Part shown: positions 8,803-20,084 of the stretch, piece after piece
Numbering within the stretch: the first letter of the stretch is position 1
How the letters are laid out: every line of letters begins with the position of its first letter
NCBI GenBank assembly: GCA_022414725.1
Contig: CM039463.1
Span: forward strand, 58,204,265-58,268,264
DNA length: 64,000 nt
Source of the DNA: Microglena sp. YARC
Taxonomy: Eukaryota > Chlorophyta > Chlorophyceae > Chlamydomonadales > Chlamydomonadaceae
Direction of reading: 5' to 3'
Notes under the pieces: generated by a model
Databases searched by the model: none
What the model was told of the DNA's origin: nothing
Seen by the model: the letters and a program-made list of their open reading frames with translations, nothing else
Position numbers and translations under genes: made by a program

Positions 8803-10066
8803 CTTCAGCTGTAAGACACTCCCAGATGGCCGAAATGCGATCTGGGCGCTCCGGATGGTCCCTCGCATCTATATGCTTAAGCATGAGCTCATCATAAGCG
8901 AGCAAGGTGCCAGCGCTGTAGCCTTCACCCGCTCTCCCCAAGCCTATTCCCGAGGTTTGGGCTAAGCCCCCCTGAGCCGCCTGGTCCCCAGATGCCGACC
9001 TGTCTAATGCGTGCAGATGCTTCATAGCTACTACGCCTCGAACCCCATCCCTGTCACCCCTTCCTGCGGCGGGCTGTCCAGGAAGGATACCAAGGGGTGC
9101 TGACAGGGCGTGGAACACAGCAGTGCGACCGCAATCGGCTTGGCCCCCGTCTACGATGCTGCTGGTGAGCGCCGGCTTCACAGGCCCCTCAGAGGAGTGG
9201 AAGAGGGGGTGTCCACATGGGTGGCGACAAGCCGTGCACACACTACCCTGGAAGTCCTTAGTGCAATTCCTGCAGATATGGACTTCCGGGCGGGGGGGCG
9301 CGCCACTGTCACCCATGTCGTCGTCATCGATACTGTTGTTGTTGTCTCGTTCCTCGCTGTCCCCGCTGCTGCTTGTCAGTCCGCCGCTATCCACGTCGAA
9401 ATCAGGGGCAGCCACAGTGGTGTTGAAGGGCACTGAGACAGGGTTTGCATCTCTGTCGCTATAAGGCGCCGACACAGGGTTTCCACCCCTGTTGTTATAA
9501 GGTACCGACACAGGGTTTGCCTCGCTGTGGCTGAGGGGTGCCGCCACGGGTTTTAAATCCCTGCTGCTGAAAGGCAACGAGACAGGGTTTCCACCCCTGT
9601 TGTTATAAGGTACCGACATGGGGTGTGCATCCCTGTTGCCGAAAGGCGCCGAGACAGGGTTTGCATTGCTAGAACAGAAGGGCACTGAGCTAGCGGCTGC
9701 AGGGCAGTGCGAAGAGAACACAGGTATGAAAAACGAGTGAGGAGTCACATCAGCAGCTTTCATGCGTGCACTGGGAGAGAATGCGACCGCCGTGGAGGTG
9801 CAGGGGTCTGAGCTGTCCGCGGCACCCGCCTGATCCTGAGCAGCGACTTGGGGGTGCTGTGCTAGCTGCTGCTGTTGTTGCTGTAGCTGCTGTTGCTCTC
9901 TCGCTCGTGCTTGCGCTTGCTGCTGCTGTTGTTGTTGTAGTTGTTGTTGCTTTTGTTGTTGCTGCTGCTGTTGTTGTTGCAGCTGCTGCTGTTGCTGTTC
10001 CAAAATGGATGGGGGGGGAGGGAGGGAAGGAGCAGAGCAGAAGTCGTGCATCAGCTCATTGACATC
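8803..10066 (-). CDS. Histone deacetylase large exon: Gln-rich, CxxC motif, start of HDAC domain
   Basis: A 1264-bp exon: acceptor CTTCAACAG, phase 0; donor GAAG|GTGGGTGG, phase 1. It begins DVNELMHDFCSAP. It continues with a Gln-rich tract (CAG/CAA-coded, plus-strand 9865-10,005) and a tandem repeat of about 19 residues containing NPVSVPYNNRGG- or GNRDAHPMSVPY-type units. A strongly acidic SGDSEERDNNN/DDDD stretch follows, then a possible zinc-binding CRNC-x8-CTAC motif and a linker. The exon ends with SAGTLLAYDELMLKHIDARD and HPERPDRISAIWECLTAEG, the N-terminal motif of class II HDAC domains. The CxxC pair resembles but does not match a RanBP2-type finger. Confidence 0.85.
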
Positions 10067-10479
10067 CTGTTGAAGTCCAGGGTCAGTATGTGTGTGTGTA
10101 ACGTGTGAGTGGGTGTGGGTGTGGGTGTGTGGATGGGGGGGGGGGGGGGGGGGGGGGGGGGAAGAGGGGGAAGGCATTTGTGGGTGGGGGAGAAAGGTGT
10201 AGGTGGGTGGGTGGGGTGGGTGAGGGTAGGGGTGGGGGTGGGGGGTGGGGGGGGGGGGCAGAAAGGTGCGACCATGCAAGGCGCATGGCCAGGGAAGAAG
10301 GAGGAAGTAGCGATGAAGCGTGTGATAACAAAAGTGCGGGTATGGTGTCAGAAGGGGAGTGTGTGTGTGTATGTGTGTGTGTGTGTGTGCGTGTGTGTGT
10401 GTGTCTGTGGTTGGGGGGGGGGGGAGGGGGGGTAGAAAGGTGTGTGTGGGGTCCTAAATTGAGACCGACAAGAACATAC
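10067..10479 (-). other. HDAC intron with poly-G, TGTG and GGGT simple repeats
   Basis: Simple-sequence intron: poly-G runs near 10,135-10,161 and 10,405-10,430, and (GT)n near 10,360-10,405. Pro/His-rich minus frames here are composition artefacts. The (TG)n lies a few tens of bases from the acceptor at 10,067. Confidence 0.6.
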
Positions 10480-10584
10480 CTCGTTGCCCTCGTTGTTGCC
10501 GTGCGTTGCATAGGCACCCCCAGTGGGTGAGGGTAGGGACCAGTCCAAGCTAGTCGAGAGCCCTTCAGGGGGGGTAGGGGGAAG
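10480..10584 (-). CDS. HDAC N-terminal small exon
   Basis: A 35-codon exon: acceptor TTCTGACCAG, donor GAG|GTATGTTC, phase 0 on both sides. It encodes LPPTPPEGLSTSLDWSLPSP followed by TGGAYATHGNNEGNE. No domain recognised; a disordered linker in the N-terminal region of the deacetylase. A second CTGACCAG 15 bp upstream could add five codons in frame. Confidence 0.65.
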
Positions 10585-10750
10585 CTGGTCAGAAATTACC
10601 TGGTCAGAACTTGGTTTTAGGTGGTTTAGGTTTAAGCAATTTAGATTTTGGCTGTGTAGGGTTTACGTGGTTCAGGGTTTAGGTGGTTTAAGGTTTAGGT
10701 GGTTCAGGAAGAAGTGCTGGCCAGCTAAGTGCTGACCAGCTAGGTACTGA
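10585..10750 (-). other. HDAC intron with telomere-like TTTAGG motifs
   Basis: On the plus strand this is a run of GGTTTAGGTGGTT and GGGTTTA motifs. On the gene's strand it is a CCTAAACC-rich pyrimidine tract leading to the 3' splice site at 10,585, as in the VSAGFD array. Confidence 0.55.
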
Positions 10751-11985
10751 CCTTCAGGGCGGCCATCGCTCATCAAAGTGCCTACCCCGATAGGGTCCCC
10801 GTCACTTGCAGCACGTGTGAGGGAGCCCCTTTGGGGCAGCGGGGGGGAGTTCGCGCGTTGTCCAAACGGGGGGGGGCTGGCACGTTGTCCGAACAGCTCC
10901 TGTTGCTCTAGCCAGTAGCCGAGTGAGTCTGACAGGCGCTGGCTAGTGCTCCTTGCAAGCATGAGGGGCGACTGGGGGGTTGCTGGCGGTGGGGGGAGGG
11001 GAGGGAGGAGGATTGCTGGAAGACGGTAGGGGAGGGAGAGAGTAGGGGAAAGGGAGGTATGGCTGAGAGGGGGATGTGGAGGGGGGGACGGTTGGAGGGA
11101 GATGCGGCTGGCTCTGATGGAATTGCTTGGTGGGAGAAGGCTGGGGGCGGTGGATGAGTGAATTGCGATGGGGAGGAGGCTGGAGGGAGGAGGGGGGGGG
11201 GAACTGTCTGGGGGGGGCTGGCTGGAAAGGGGAGGGGGGTGGGAACTGGCTGGGAGGTGCTGAGTGGAGGGGAGAGGGGGGTGGGAACTGTCTGGGGGGG
11301 GCTAGCTGGAGGGGAGAGGGGGGTGGGAACTGGCTGGAAGGTGCTGGGTGAAGGGGAGAGGGGGTGGGAATTGTCTGGGGGGGGGGGCTGGAGGGGGGAC
11401 GGGGGGGGAACTGGCTGGAAGGTGCTGAGTGCAGGGGAGAGGGAGGTGGGAACTGTCTGGGGGGGCTAGCTGGAGGGGGGAAGGGGGGTGGGAATTGTCT
11501 GGGGGGTGCTGGCTGGAGGGGGAGGGGGGTGGGAACTGGCTAGGGGGTGCTGGGTGGAGGGGGGAGGGGGTGGGAACTGGCTGGGGGGTGCTGGGTGGAG
11601 GGGGGAGGGGGTGGGAACTGGCTGGGAGGTTGCTGAGTGGAGGGGAGAAGCGTGCGAGGTGAGCTGAGGTTGTGGAGGTGCGTGTAGCTCAGGTTGTAGC
11701 TGAGGTTGTGGAGGAGGATGTAGCGGGAATGGGTTTGAGAAGCAGGCTGAAGTCGTAGCCACAGATTGAAGGGAAAGAGGTGCCTGCAAGGCGCCTAATG
11801 CAGATGCAAACACAGAAGGTACGCGAGGGTTAAAGGGGGAGGGGGGTGCTGCAAGAGGCACAGTATCTTGCTGTTGCTGTTGTTGCTGCTGTCGCTGTTG
11901 TTGCTGCTGTTGCTGTTGTTGCTGCTGTAGTTGCTGTTGTTGCTGCTGTTGTTTTTGCTGCTGCTGCTGCTCCTGTTGCTGTTGT

Positions 11986-12017
<32 letters not shown>

Positions 12018-12085
12018 CTCCTGTTGCTGCTGTAGTGATTGTGGTAAGGTGGAGCTTGGGTGGAGAGGGGGGAAGAGTAGGTTGC
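10751..12085 (-). CDS. HDAC N-terminal Gln/Pro-rich exon region (frame not fully resolved)
   Basis: Probable coding exon or exons. The 5' end has a CCCAAACAG acceptor followed by a long Gln tract (plus-strand CTGTTG repeats 11,868-12,035). A Pro/Ser-rich part follows (FNPRVPSVFASALGALQAPL), then a tandem repeat of about 56 bp (11,180-11,640). The 3' end looks coding (MLARSTSQRLSDSLGYWLEQ, then QELFGQRASPPPFGQR) up to a GAAG|GTCAGTACC donor. The reading frame breaks inside the GGGGG-rich repeat, and neither end phase fits its neighbours. A missing small exon, or indels in the G runs, is therefore likely. Confidence 0.55.
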
Positions 12086-12250
12086 CTGTTTGGGAATGAA
12101 AGAGTGACGCTGGAGGCCACATCTGCGCATGATAAGAGTGAGGGGAAGAGTAGGTTGCCTATTTGGGACTGAAAGGGTGATATTGGAGGCCACATCTGCG
12201 CATGATAAGAGTGAGGGGGAAGAGTAGGTTGCCTGTTTGGGACGGAAACG
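12086..12250 (-). repeat. Acceptor-side echoes of the Gln-rich exon
   Basis: Two further copies of about 76 bp lie upstream of the exon start at 12,085. Each has CCCAAATAG or CCCAAACAG followed by GCAACCTACTCTTCCCC, and a GATGTGGCCTCCA box. Same geometry as the other exon-edge arrays. Confidence 0.7.
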
Positions 12251-12397
12251 TTGACCCTCACACCACACCATCCAACTACTTCCATAGACACCAACGCAGA
12301 TGCTGTGCCCATGAACTAACCAGGACATCCATCTTCCTTCCACTAACACATTTCCTTCTCGGCATGGATATGGCTAGTACTACCCACCCATACCTAA

Positions 12398-12600
12398 CAC
12401 TGTTTTTGTTTTTAGGTTTAAGCAGCAGCTTCTAGACAGCTCCCCTGACTCGCTATTCAGCCAAAGCTGGCGCAACCTAGTTTGTCTGGAAGCTGGTATA
12501 ATCCACTGTCCAGAACTGTCGAAATCTTAGGGCTTAGCCTAGTGACTGGCTCAGGGAGCTGCTTAGAAGCTGCTGCTTGTACCTGAAAATAAAAACTATG
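12398..12600. mobile_element. CACTG-ended MITE, copy 1 (family E, hAT-like)
   Basis: A 203-bp element. The left end CACTGTTTTTGTTTTTAGG and AGCAGCAGCTTCTAG are inverted at the right end (GAAGCTGCTGCTTGTACCT, then AAAACTATG). The flanks ATACCTAA and ATACCCAA match 7 of 8, as expected for an 8-bp hAT-type target duplication. No coding capacity. Confidence 0.8.
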
Positions 12601-12617
12601 ATACCCAAGCCCCAAAT

Positions 12618-12819
12618 CACTGTTTCCTTATTTGGCTATGCGTAGCAGCTTCCAGGCAGCTCCATTTCTGCGTTCTTGGGGCAAACCTGAAGCTAGGTAG
12701 TGCATCTGGAAGCTGACATGACATGCATTATAATGCTGCTAAAAGCTATAGGATTGAAGCATTGGCTGGCAAAGGGAGCTGCAGGAAGCTGCCATGAGTA
12801 GCCCCAAAAAGAAACAGCG
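12618..12819. mobile_element. CACTG-ended MITE, copy 2 (family E)
   Basis: A 202-bp copy. The left end CACTGTTTCCTTATTTGGC and AGCAGCTTCCAGGCAGCTCC are inverted at the right (GGGAGCTGCAGGAAGCTGC, then GAAACAGCG). Only 17 bp separate it from copy 1. The flanking octamers do not match, so its insertion site has been rearranged. Confidence 0.7.
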
Positions 12820-12829
12820 ATTATCCACA

Positions 12830-13426
12830 CATACCCAAGCTCCAAACCCATCCTGTGAAATGCATCTTCGTGCTCAGGAAGCACACTTGTGCATATCTGT
12901 GTAGTCAGAAGTACAGCAGGACATATCTTTGAACTCAGAAAGTGAAGTGGTACATATCTTTGTAGTCAGAAGTACAGTAGTACATATCTTTGAACTCAGA
13001 AAGTACTGTGGTTCATATCTTTCTAGTCAGAAGTTGAGTAGTACATATCTTTTACCTCCCAACTCCCACTCCTCCTCAGCTCCCACCCCACTCCCACCCC
13101 CACTTCCACCCCTTCTCCCACTCACAACCCCCTACCCGTTCCGACTCCCACTCCTACTCCACTCCCACCCCCCTGCCCATCCCAACTCCCACGCCCGCCC
13201 CCACTTCCAACCCCAACCCCCACTCCCACCCCACTCTCACCCTTTCTCCCACTCCCAACCCCCTGCCCGTCCCAACTCCCACTCCTAATCCACTCCCAAC
13301 CCCCACTCACCCTCACCCTCACTCCCACCCCAACTCCCACCCCAACTCTCACCCTCTCTCCAACCCATAATCCCATCACACAACCACCCACACTAGCACC
13401 CACACATCCATCAGACATTAACATAC
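12830..13426 (-). repeat. HDAC intron with two minisatellites
   Basis: At 12,890-13,050 are units of about 60 bp with ACATATCTTTG and TAGTCAGAAGTACAG. At 13,060-13,370 is a C-rich array of CACTCCCACCCC and AACTCCCACTCC units. It fills the intron between the exon ending at 13,427 and the Gln-rich region. Confidence 0.65.
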
Positions 13427-14091
13427 AATGTCCCGCTCGCGAGGCTCATCCTTGCTGAAGCGAGAGGAAGATGGCTTCTGCAGCTTGCTCTCCGCTGACG
13501 ACCGCCCTCTCAAACAGTCCATCTCATCATCCACATCTGCCCGTCGTTGATCTGGTAGGCTGATGGCTGAGCTGGCTTGGGCAGGAACGTAAGGGGGCGT
13601 GTGGTACCAGGGCCTTTGCATCGTTGGGGACTGAGGGCGCTCCGGGTGGGCCAGCGGCTCCACATTGGACCGAGAGCTTGGATGGATGTCTGCTTGAAGG
13701 TAGTGGCCCAATTCGAATGCGCTTGGAGAATGGGGTAGGTGTGTGTCATGGGGTATGAATGCCAGGCCCCCCTTGGTGACCTCCCCATGTGGCACCTCTG
13801 GGGTGGAGTCAAGATTCCGAGGCATTGGGATTCCTGGTGAGCTGGCACGGGCGGTACGTTCGGTTACCCGCATGCTTTGGAGAAGTGGGGAGCTGGGGGA
13901 GTGAGGGATATGGGTCTCTAATTGATTGTGGCTTGGCCCTGTGTGTTCAATGCTGCTAGTCCCCAGGTTGGGGCCCCCACATAGAGGCTGGGAGCTGGAG
14001 CCTGAGTAAGTGTAGCGCTCATTCCCATGCTCTTCACTTGCAGCCACATCTGGTAGGCTTGGAGCGCTGTGTGACGAGTGTACGTGTTGAC
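13427..14091 (-). CDS. HDAC N-terminal exon 2 (disordered region)
   Basis: A 665-bp exon. It enters in phase 1 after GTCACATGACAG and exits in phase 0 at GACATT|GTATGTTAATG. It encodes a Ser/Pro/His-rich stretch (QHVHSSHSAPSLPDVAASEE, HTGPSHNQLETHIPHSPSSP, SSRSNVEPLAHPERPQSP, RRADVDDEMDCLRGRSSAES). No known domain; probably the disordered N-terminus of the deacetylase. The link to the catalytic exons is by strand, order and absence of another gene signal, not by homology. Confidence 0.65.
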
Positions 14092-14181
14092 CTGTCATGT
14101 GACGGGCAAGACCGAGGAGATTAGTTAGGCCACGTACCGCACATGTACTGCAAGCAGGGACAGCAGTGCACCAGGTCTTAC

Positions 14182-14299
14182 CTGAGAGCGCGGAAACGCG
14201 AAAATGGCTCAGCTTGGTCGGGCTAGGATCCATATGTGACTCGGCGTTCAAAGGTCGACGTGGGCGTCTGAGGTGGACTGAAGTCGAAGTCAATCGCAT
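14182..14299 (-). CDS. HDAC first coding exon
   Basis: Starts at a true ATG at 14,299, the first in-frame Met of the open frame. It encodes MRLTSTSVHLRRPRRPLNAE and continues to SHFRVSALS, ending in phase 1 at TCAG|GTAAGACC. The 90-bp intron that follows is in frame and stop-free, but both of its splice sites are strong and the phases fit. If the intron is retained the protein gains 30 residues. A second in-frame ATG is 22 codons downstream. Confidence 0.6.
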
Positions 14300-14764
14300 G
14301 AATGATTACTGCATATAACGAAGGATCTGAACGCAAGAGAAAGGGGAGAGGGAGCAATCTGTCACGCCAAACTGGTTTCGCAGCTCAGCGTGAATAGCGC
14401 GTCAGACGAGTAGGGATGGCGAAGAGGACAAGGAAGGGTGGGGGAGGGAAATAGGCGCGTGAGTGGGTCATACCAGCCAGATTGAAAACCATTTCCATGG
14501 TCTTGTACTGCACACGTACTGCCGACTGTGCCAAGGCCAGAAAGCTAAGCGAACATTAGGCCCAAGAGCTAAGGGCCATGCAGCGTCTCCCCCTATTCCA
14601 CGCTGAACCGCTGTAGACGCCTGTCCGCCTTTCGCGAGTAATCGCAGCCGGAAGGCTTCCGAAATTTACACGCGTCATAAGGCTTGCTGAGCTCGACAAT
14701 CTACATTTTCAGCGGGTGGGGGGAAGGGGGGGTCAAGGTCGGGAACCCGAGTCTACACGTACTA
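14300..14764. promoter_or_regulatory. Upstream region between HDAC 5' end and the Copia insertion
   Basis: About 465 bp of balanced-composition, non-repetitive sequence immediately upstream of the HDAC ATG, ending at the retrotransposon's target duplication (14,765-14,769). Presumed to contain the HDAC promoter and 5' UTR; no specific element is recognisable. The Copia element points away from the gene, so its 5' LTR promoter and the HDAC promoter would be divergent. Confidence 0.4.
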
Positions 14765-14769
14765 ATACC

Positions 14770-15093
14770 TATCAGCATGTATAGCGGTGCTCTCACGCGT
14801 TTTATGACTTGGTGACTACTTATGTACTCCCTTAGAACTATCGGCTCTCCTGCGCCAGCTTCCCGTGGGACTGAGTCATCTTGAGATGACTCAGTGGCAG
14901 CTTCCTGTCACCTACGTCTCCGGTCTGATCTGTACCCTGTTAGGTTCCTGTCTACCGCCTCCTTTCACCACAGGTGCCCCTTTATGGGTCTCCTGTGTCT
15001 GTAACGTTATCCTTGTCTCCGTGTATAGATTGGTGCGTCTGTTCCGCTGCTTTAATCTACTGTCCACTCTACCGGAGTGATTTCAAGCTGATA
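14770..15093 (+). repeat. Copia 5' LTR
   Basis: Ends are the 7-bp inverted repeats TATCAGC and GCTGATA instead of the usual TG...CA. The target duplication ATACC fixes these boundaries. The sequence after it (GGTTATTGGGCTCC) should be the primer binding site. The same hexamer GGTTAT follows the 5' LTR of the other LTR element in this window. Confidence 0.93.
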
Positions 15094-15232
15094 GGTTATT
15101 GGGCTCCTCATCACTACCACTGCTTTGATCATGCAAACTTCCGCGAGGGCCTCCTGCCGGCTTTGTGAAACTTACCAAACTTAATGGTGTTTCATGGGCT
15201 CGTGGGATCCGCAGTGTCATTGTGAGCAATGG

Positions 15233-17258
15233 ATGCGACCGAATCCTCCCAACGGGGGTGAAGGTTCCTCTGGATTGGCTAGACGACTGTGTGCGCCAGC
15301 GGCCTCTGCTGCCGGAGAGGAGGATCCTTCCGCCATCAAGGAAGTAACCCCCCCGGTCAATCCTCCAACTTTACGGTTCCTTCTCTCAATGTTCGACGCC
15401 TTTCCTCTGATGTTGAGGATGTCCTGATGAAGCTGTGTTGTGTACAGACACAGATCATCCGTTGTGCATCAGACCCGCAGCCTCCTTTCGTCCCTTTCAA
15501 TTATGATGAAGACTACTCTACTACTACTGATGATGAGGAGGACTTGAAGAGTGCTACGAGTGCTGACTTCGGTGGCGTGACCCCATCTGCTGCTGCCACT
15601 CGTGTCTTTGAGACTTCCGCTGTTTCGCCGGTGTATGAGCCTGCTGATCAGCAGATGCCTAATCGAGAGCTTTCGCCTGTGTATCAGCCTCAGCCTTCGT
15701 CGGCGCCTCCCTGAGGTGGCTAAGCCCACTTTCTTGAAGGGCTTTGCTTCTTTTTCCTCTGCATCTGCCCCCATGGAGCGTGGCCTCCCTGGCTACCACA
15801 CTCGCTCTCGCGAGGCTGCTGTTTCCTCTGCACGCACCTCTGCTGCTAGTGCCTCCCTGGAACCCCCTCCGCCTCCGCCGGTGGAGCTGCCTCCTGCCCC
15901 TGGCCCTCCTCCTATGCTATATACGCGGTCATGCGAATCTTGGGAGCATCTGCTCACTGGTGGATCTCCTCCGACTTTGAACTTGCGGGACTACCGCCTG
16001 ATCAACCAGGATCGACGGGATGGTGAGTCCTTGAACCGCTCTTTGTACGGTCGGATGGATATGCAGGCTACAATGGCAAATGTTAGTGTGAAGCTGAGGC
16101 ATCGCCGAGTGATGGCTTTCTCTGAGCTTGGTACCAGGTGTCGTTCTTTTCTTGTCCAGTCACTTCTGGGATTCTGTATCCCCCAGATCATGGTGTTTCC
16201 TTTGGTGGTACGAGGCGTAGTGATCACGAGAAGCTTGGTTATCAGTTTGTGTGCGAGTGCCTGTCCCTCTGTGTCCTGTTAGCCCAGATTTCGAGCTGCT
16301 TATGAGTGTTGCGAGGTCCATTCCTGTGATTAGGAACATAGACGACCAGCGCGCTCTTGACGCTGGTCTTGCTGCGGAGTATTTCATGGACATTCGTAGG
16401 TCCTTGGCTCCTGTCCCTTCTGCGATTGGAGCTGGGTCTAATACCCTCATTCATGGTGAGTCTCGGTTTGATCCTGCACTGTTCGGGTTCAGTGCACTGC
16501 CTCTCGAACGTCAGGAGTTCATGTGTTTAACTATGATGCTCGCGAACATGGAGGACGATATGGTCAAGGTATACCAGGACTTTGCCACCCCTCGGGATAT
16601 CCTTTTGGATATCCGGAAGACGCAGTCTGATGCCCTTGCCTCTAGAGTCCCTCTCATGCGTATCGAACTTCATAATGCGCACATGGGCCCTTCTGACCGT
16701 GTCGATGATTTCTTTCGCATGGTTCGCAGTCTGTGCACTGACCTCCGCAGTGCTGGACATCCTGTCACTCAGCGCCACGCCATGGAAACCATTGTGAATG
16801 GGATCCGTTTGATCCGATTTGAATCGCTGCGGATCCAGTACGGTATGATGTTGGCTAACAGACAGACTGTAGATTACTGGTCTTGTCTGGAGGCATATCG
16901 GTCTCTCGACATTTTGAACATTGCTCTCCCCAGGTCCGACTCCAGGCATCCTGGTTGGTCCCGGGACGCTCCCCAGGTTCCTGCCAATGCTGCGTTTCAG
17001 CGTGGGCAGGGATCTGGTTCTCAGGGTTCTGGTTCCAACAAGCGACGTCTGGATTGCACTTGGGGCCCATGCCTCAGCAAGACGACCCACTCGGAGGATC
17101 GCTGTTTCACGAAGCATCCGCACCTGCGTAAGACCAAGCCTGGTGCACCGGTTACCAATCCGGTGCCCATGGCCTTGGCCCTTCCAGGTGTGCTTACTCC
17201 GCGGCAGCTGGCCTCCTTGCAGGCTCAGATTGATGGGTATGCTTTGGACAAGAAATAG
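15233..17258 (+). CDS. gag: Copia Gag (frame-broken)
   Basis: Starts near the ATG at 15,233 (MRPNPPNGGEGSSG). The frame must shift near 15,370 (to SLNVRRLSSDVEDVLMKL), near 15,710 and near 16,200 to stay open. The C-terminal half (16,251-17,258) is intact: a capsid-like helical region (DMVKVYQDFATPRDILLDIR, SDRVDDFFRMVRSLCTDL) and a variant zinc knuckle C-x4-C-x5-H-x4-C (CTWGPCLSKTTHSEDRC). It ends DKK-UAG. The middle is Pro-rich (LEPPPPPPVELPPAPGPPP). Gag would form the virus-like particle and package the RNA. Confidence 0.8.
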
Positions 17259-19737
17259 GAGGTACGCTCTGTCCTTTTCTCTTGCACTGCGAAATTTTCA
17301 AATGTCTGCAGCCCGAGCCTGTCTGAGGGTGTCTGGCATGTTGATTCTGGAGCTGGGATGTCAATCACAGGTGATATGTCTTTGTTCACTGTGTTTCATG
17401 CTTCTGAGACTGGGCCAGCAGTTAAATTTGGTGATGGTGTGGTTCAACGGTCTGTGGGTCAGGGTTCTATTGTGTTATGTAGTGATTGGTTACCAACACC
17501 AATCACTTTAACCAATGTTATCTACATCCCACACTGTCCGGTGAACCTCATGTCAGTAAATGCTGTTGCCCATGCTCACAACTGCAAGATTTCTTTTGAT
17601 AGTCTTAGTTGTACTGCCACACAGGGCTCTTCTGTTCTGTGGTCTTTCCCTGCCTCCAGTGATGGTGTGTACAAGTTTGCATGTAGGCCTTGTCACACCC
17701 CTCGTGGCCGTTTGTATGGTGCTGAAGATTATCCAGCTTTTGCTCTTGATGTTGATGAGGATGGTGGAGTTGTGATCCCTACCACTCCTGAATGGTTGTG
17801 GCATAGGCGGCTGGGTCACCCTGGCTATGATGCCATGCACAACCTTGTAAGGAAGGGTTTGGTTCAGAACTTACCCCTCACTCTCCAACAGGTGCAAAGA
17901 CTGTCTAAGATCCCATGTGATGCTTGTCAGAAGGCAAAGGGAAAACGTATCCCTTTTCCTAAAGAAAGCAAAACTAGGATCCGTGCCCCATTACAACGCC
18001 TTCACTTGGACATCATGGGGCCATTTAATATTAGGGGCTTGCGTGGGGAGTTTTATGTTCTGTGTCTCACTGACCAATACTCTGGCTATGCTGAGGTCTT
18101 GTGCTTGAGAACCAGGGATGAAGCTCCCTTAGCAGTTCAAACTACCATCCTCAGATGGATGACTCAGCTGCATGGATTTGTTTTCAAGTGTCTTAGGTCT
18201 GACAGGGCTAAGGAATTTATAGTGAAGTGGTTCGAGGATTTGGTTAGAATCGGTCGGTGCTGTGCATGAATTGTCCATGGCTTACACTGCTCAGCAGAAT
18301 GCGACTGTGGAACGGTACAATGGGGTCCTTCAGAACGTAGCTAGGAGCATTCACTTGGAGTCTAAGCTCACTAAGTCCTTCTGGCCCTATGCCTTCCTCG
18401 CCGCGTGTTACCTACGCAACCGGCTGCCTAATCAGGGGTGACAAGACTCCTTATGAGTTGTTCTTTGGGGTTCTACCTGATGTATCGTTATTGCGCGTGT
18501 TCGGGTGCCCATGCTATGTTACCTTAGTGAATGGGAAGAAGCGCAATACGCTTTACGAAAGGGCGTTATCTGGTAGACTGGTTGGGTATTCTCTGGTGAG
18601 TAAGGGTTATTTTGTTTGGGTTCCGAAGTTGCGCCAGGTGGTAGAGAGTCGTGATGTGCTCTTCTATGAACAGTTTAGCTATAACTGTATCCCTGGGCTC
18701 TTTCCCTATGATGGATCTCAGTATTTTTCTCGCACCCCTGCCGCTATCATCGGTAAAGGGCTTGATACTACTGACAATGTCCTGGGCCCTTTACCAACCC
18801 CGATTGTTGACCGCTTTACTGGTCATGGGATGACGATGCGTCCCAGGCCAGGTAATGATGGTGCTGTATCGCGTGCGGCGGCATTGGGCCAGGGGGAGTC
18901 TGATGTTCCTTCAAGCTCTAATTTATTCGAATCTCAGGGGGTCGCCGGGCCTTCCTCTGCGCCACGTTTCGTCGGTGAAGTCGTAGGATTAGGACAGCCT
19001 CGGGTCATAGTGGAACCTAGTACAGGTCCACTGCCCACTAGTCGCCACCCCCCGTCCACCTATTCGGATAGCTCGCGGGAGTTGTTGATCACTTCACCCC
19101 CTGCTATACCTGGTGGTTTATACCGGACCAGGCATTGCGACGATGTGGCCGTCACAGATGATGTGAGTGATGACCTCGAACACTGGTCCGGGTCAGATAC
19201 TGCGTATGGCTGGGGTGTTCCAGTGTACCCAGGCTTCGACGATTTAGAGGCAAAGGAGGCCGGCCTTGTTCAACCACGCATGAGTGCTGCGCTGGGGGCT
19301 TTATTACCGGTTACTGCTGATACTGCTGATATCCCCGCTGCCCATGTACAAGTACACTGCTTGTACGTGGGGGCTTTTATTTCTACCTCTACTGAACTCT
19401 CTTATAAAGCTGCAATGTTACCTACCAACCCTGACAGAGATCTCTGGCTGCAGGCTATGAAGGATGAGATGGCCTCCCTCCATGCTCATGGCACTTGGGT
19501 CCTCACTCCACAGCCTCCTAGGCAGAGGATTCTATCTGGCAGATGGTTATTTGTCAAGAAACATGGGGCTGATGGTTCTTTGCGTTTTAAAGCTCGTTTT
19601 GTAGTTCGTGGTTTTCTGCAACGTCCTGGGCTGGACTACCATGATGTATATGCCCCCGTCTCCTCTAAAGCAGGTCTTCGTGTGCTCCTTGCTGCCATCA
19701 CTCATAGGAAGATGTTTGTGAGGCAGCTGGACATCAA
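17259..19737 (+). CDS. pol: Copia Pol, 5' part: protease, integrase, start of RT
   Basis: In the same frame as Gag, directly after its UAG. The protease has WHVDSGAGMSITGD (catalytic DSG, near 17,335). Next come the zinc-binding GAG-pre-integrase region (LWHRRLGHPGYDAMHNLV, CDACQKAKG) and the integrase core (HLDIMGPF, RSDRAKEF, then E in QQNATVERYN). Frame breaks occur near 18,240 and in the GGGG at 18,433. An acidic/Ser-rich linker follows, then the RT start (WLFVKKHGADGSLRFKARFV, YAPVSSKAGLRVLL, RQLDI). It is interrupted by the LINE within the codon after LDI. Confidence 0.88.
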
Positions 19738-19895
19738 CACATTCAACACATTAATACACCAACACATTCAATACATCAACACATTCAATACATCAACACA
19801 TTCACCATACATCAACACATTCACCATACATCAACACATTCAATACATTAATACACATCAACACATTCAACACATCAATACATTCAACACATTAC
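19738..19895 (+). repeat. 5' repeat of the LINE
   Basis: Tandem CAACACATTCAATACATCAA-type units of about 14-20 bp at the 5' end of the LINE. 5' tandem repeats can carry the internal promoter in some LINEs; that role is inference here. Confidence 0.6.
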
Positions 19896-20084
19896 ATCGC
19901 CAAAGACAGGTCAAAGACAGACCATATGAAGAGAAGAATCGCCTCACTGCAATTACCTATGCGCACCTTTCCTCTGCCATCACAATCTTTCATCCAAAGG
20001 ACCCAAACTCGCAACTTTCAAATTGCACCTGTCACCCGGCACCCAATAACTCGCTGCTCTCCCAACTAAACCTGTGCGAATAGC

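Noticed and set aside
1..14299. HDAC copies as a cluster of several tandem HDAC genes or pseudogenes
   Set aside because: Each segment of the domain is repeated next to itself only, never as a series of segments, and one phase-compatible copy of each segment gives a single gene in correct order.
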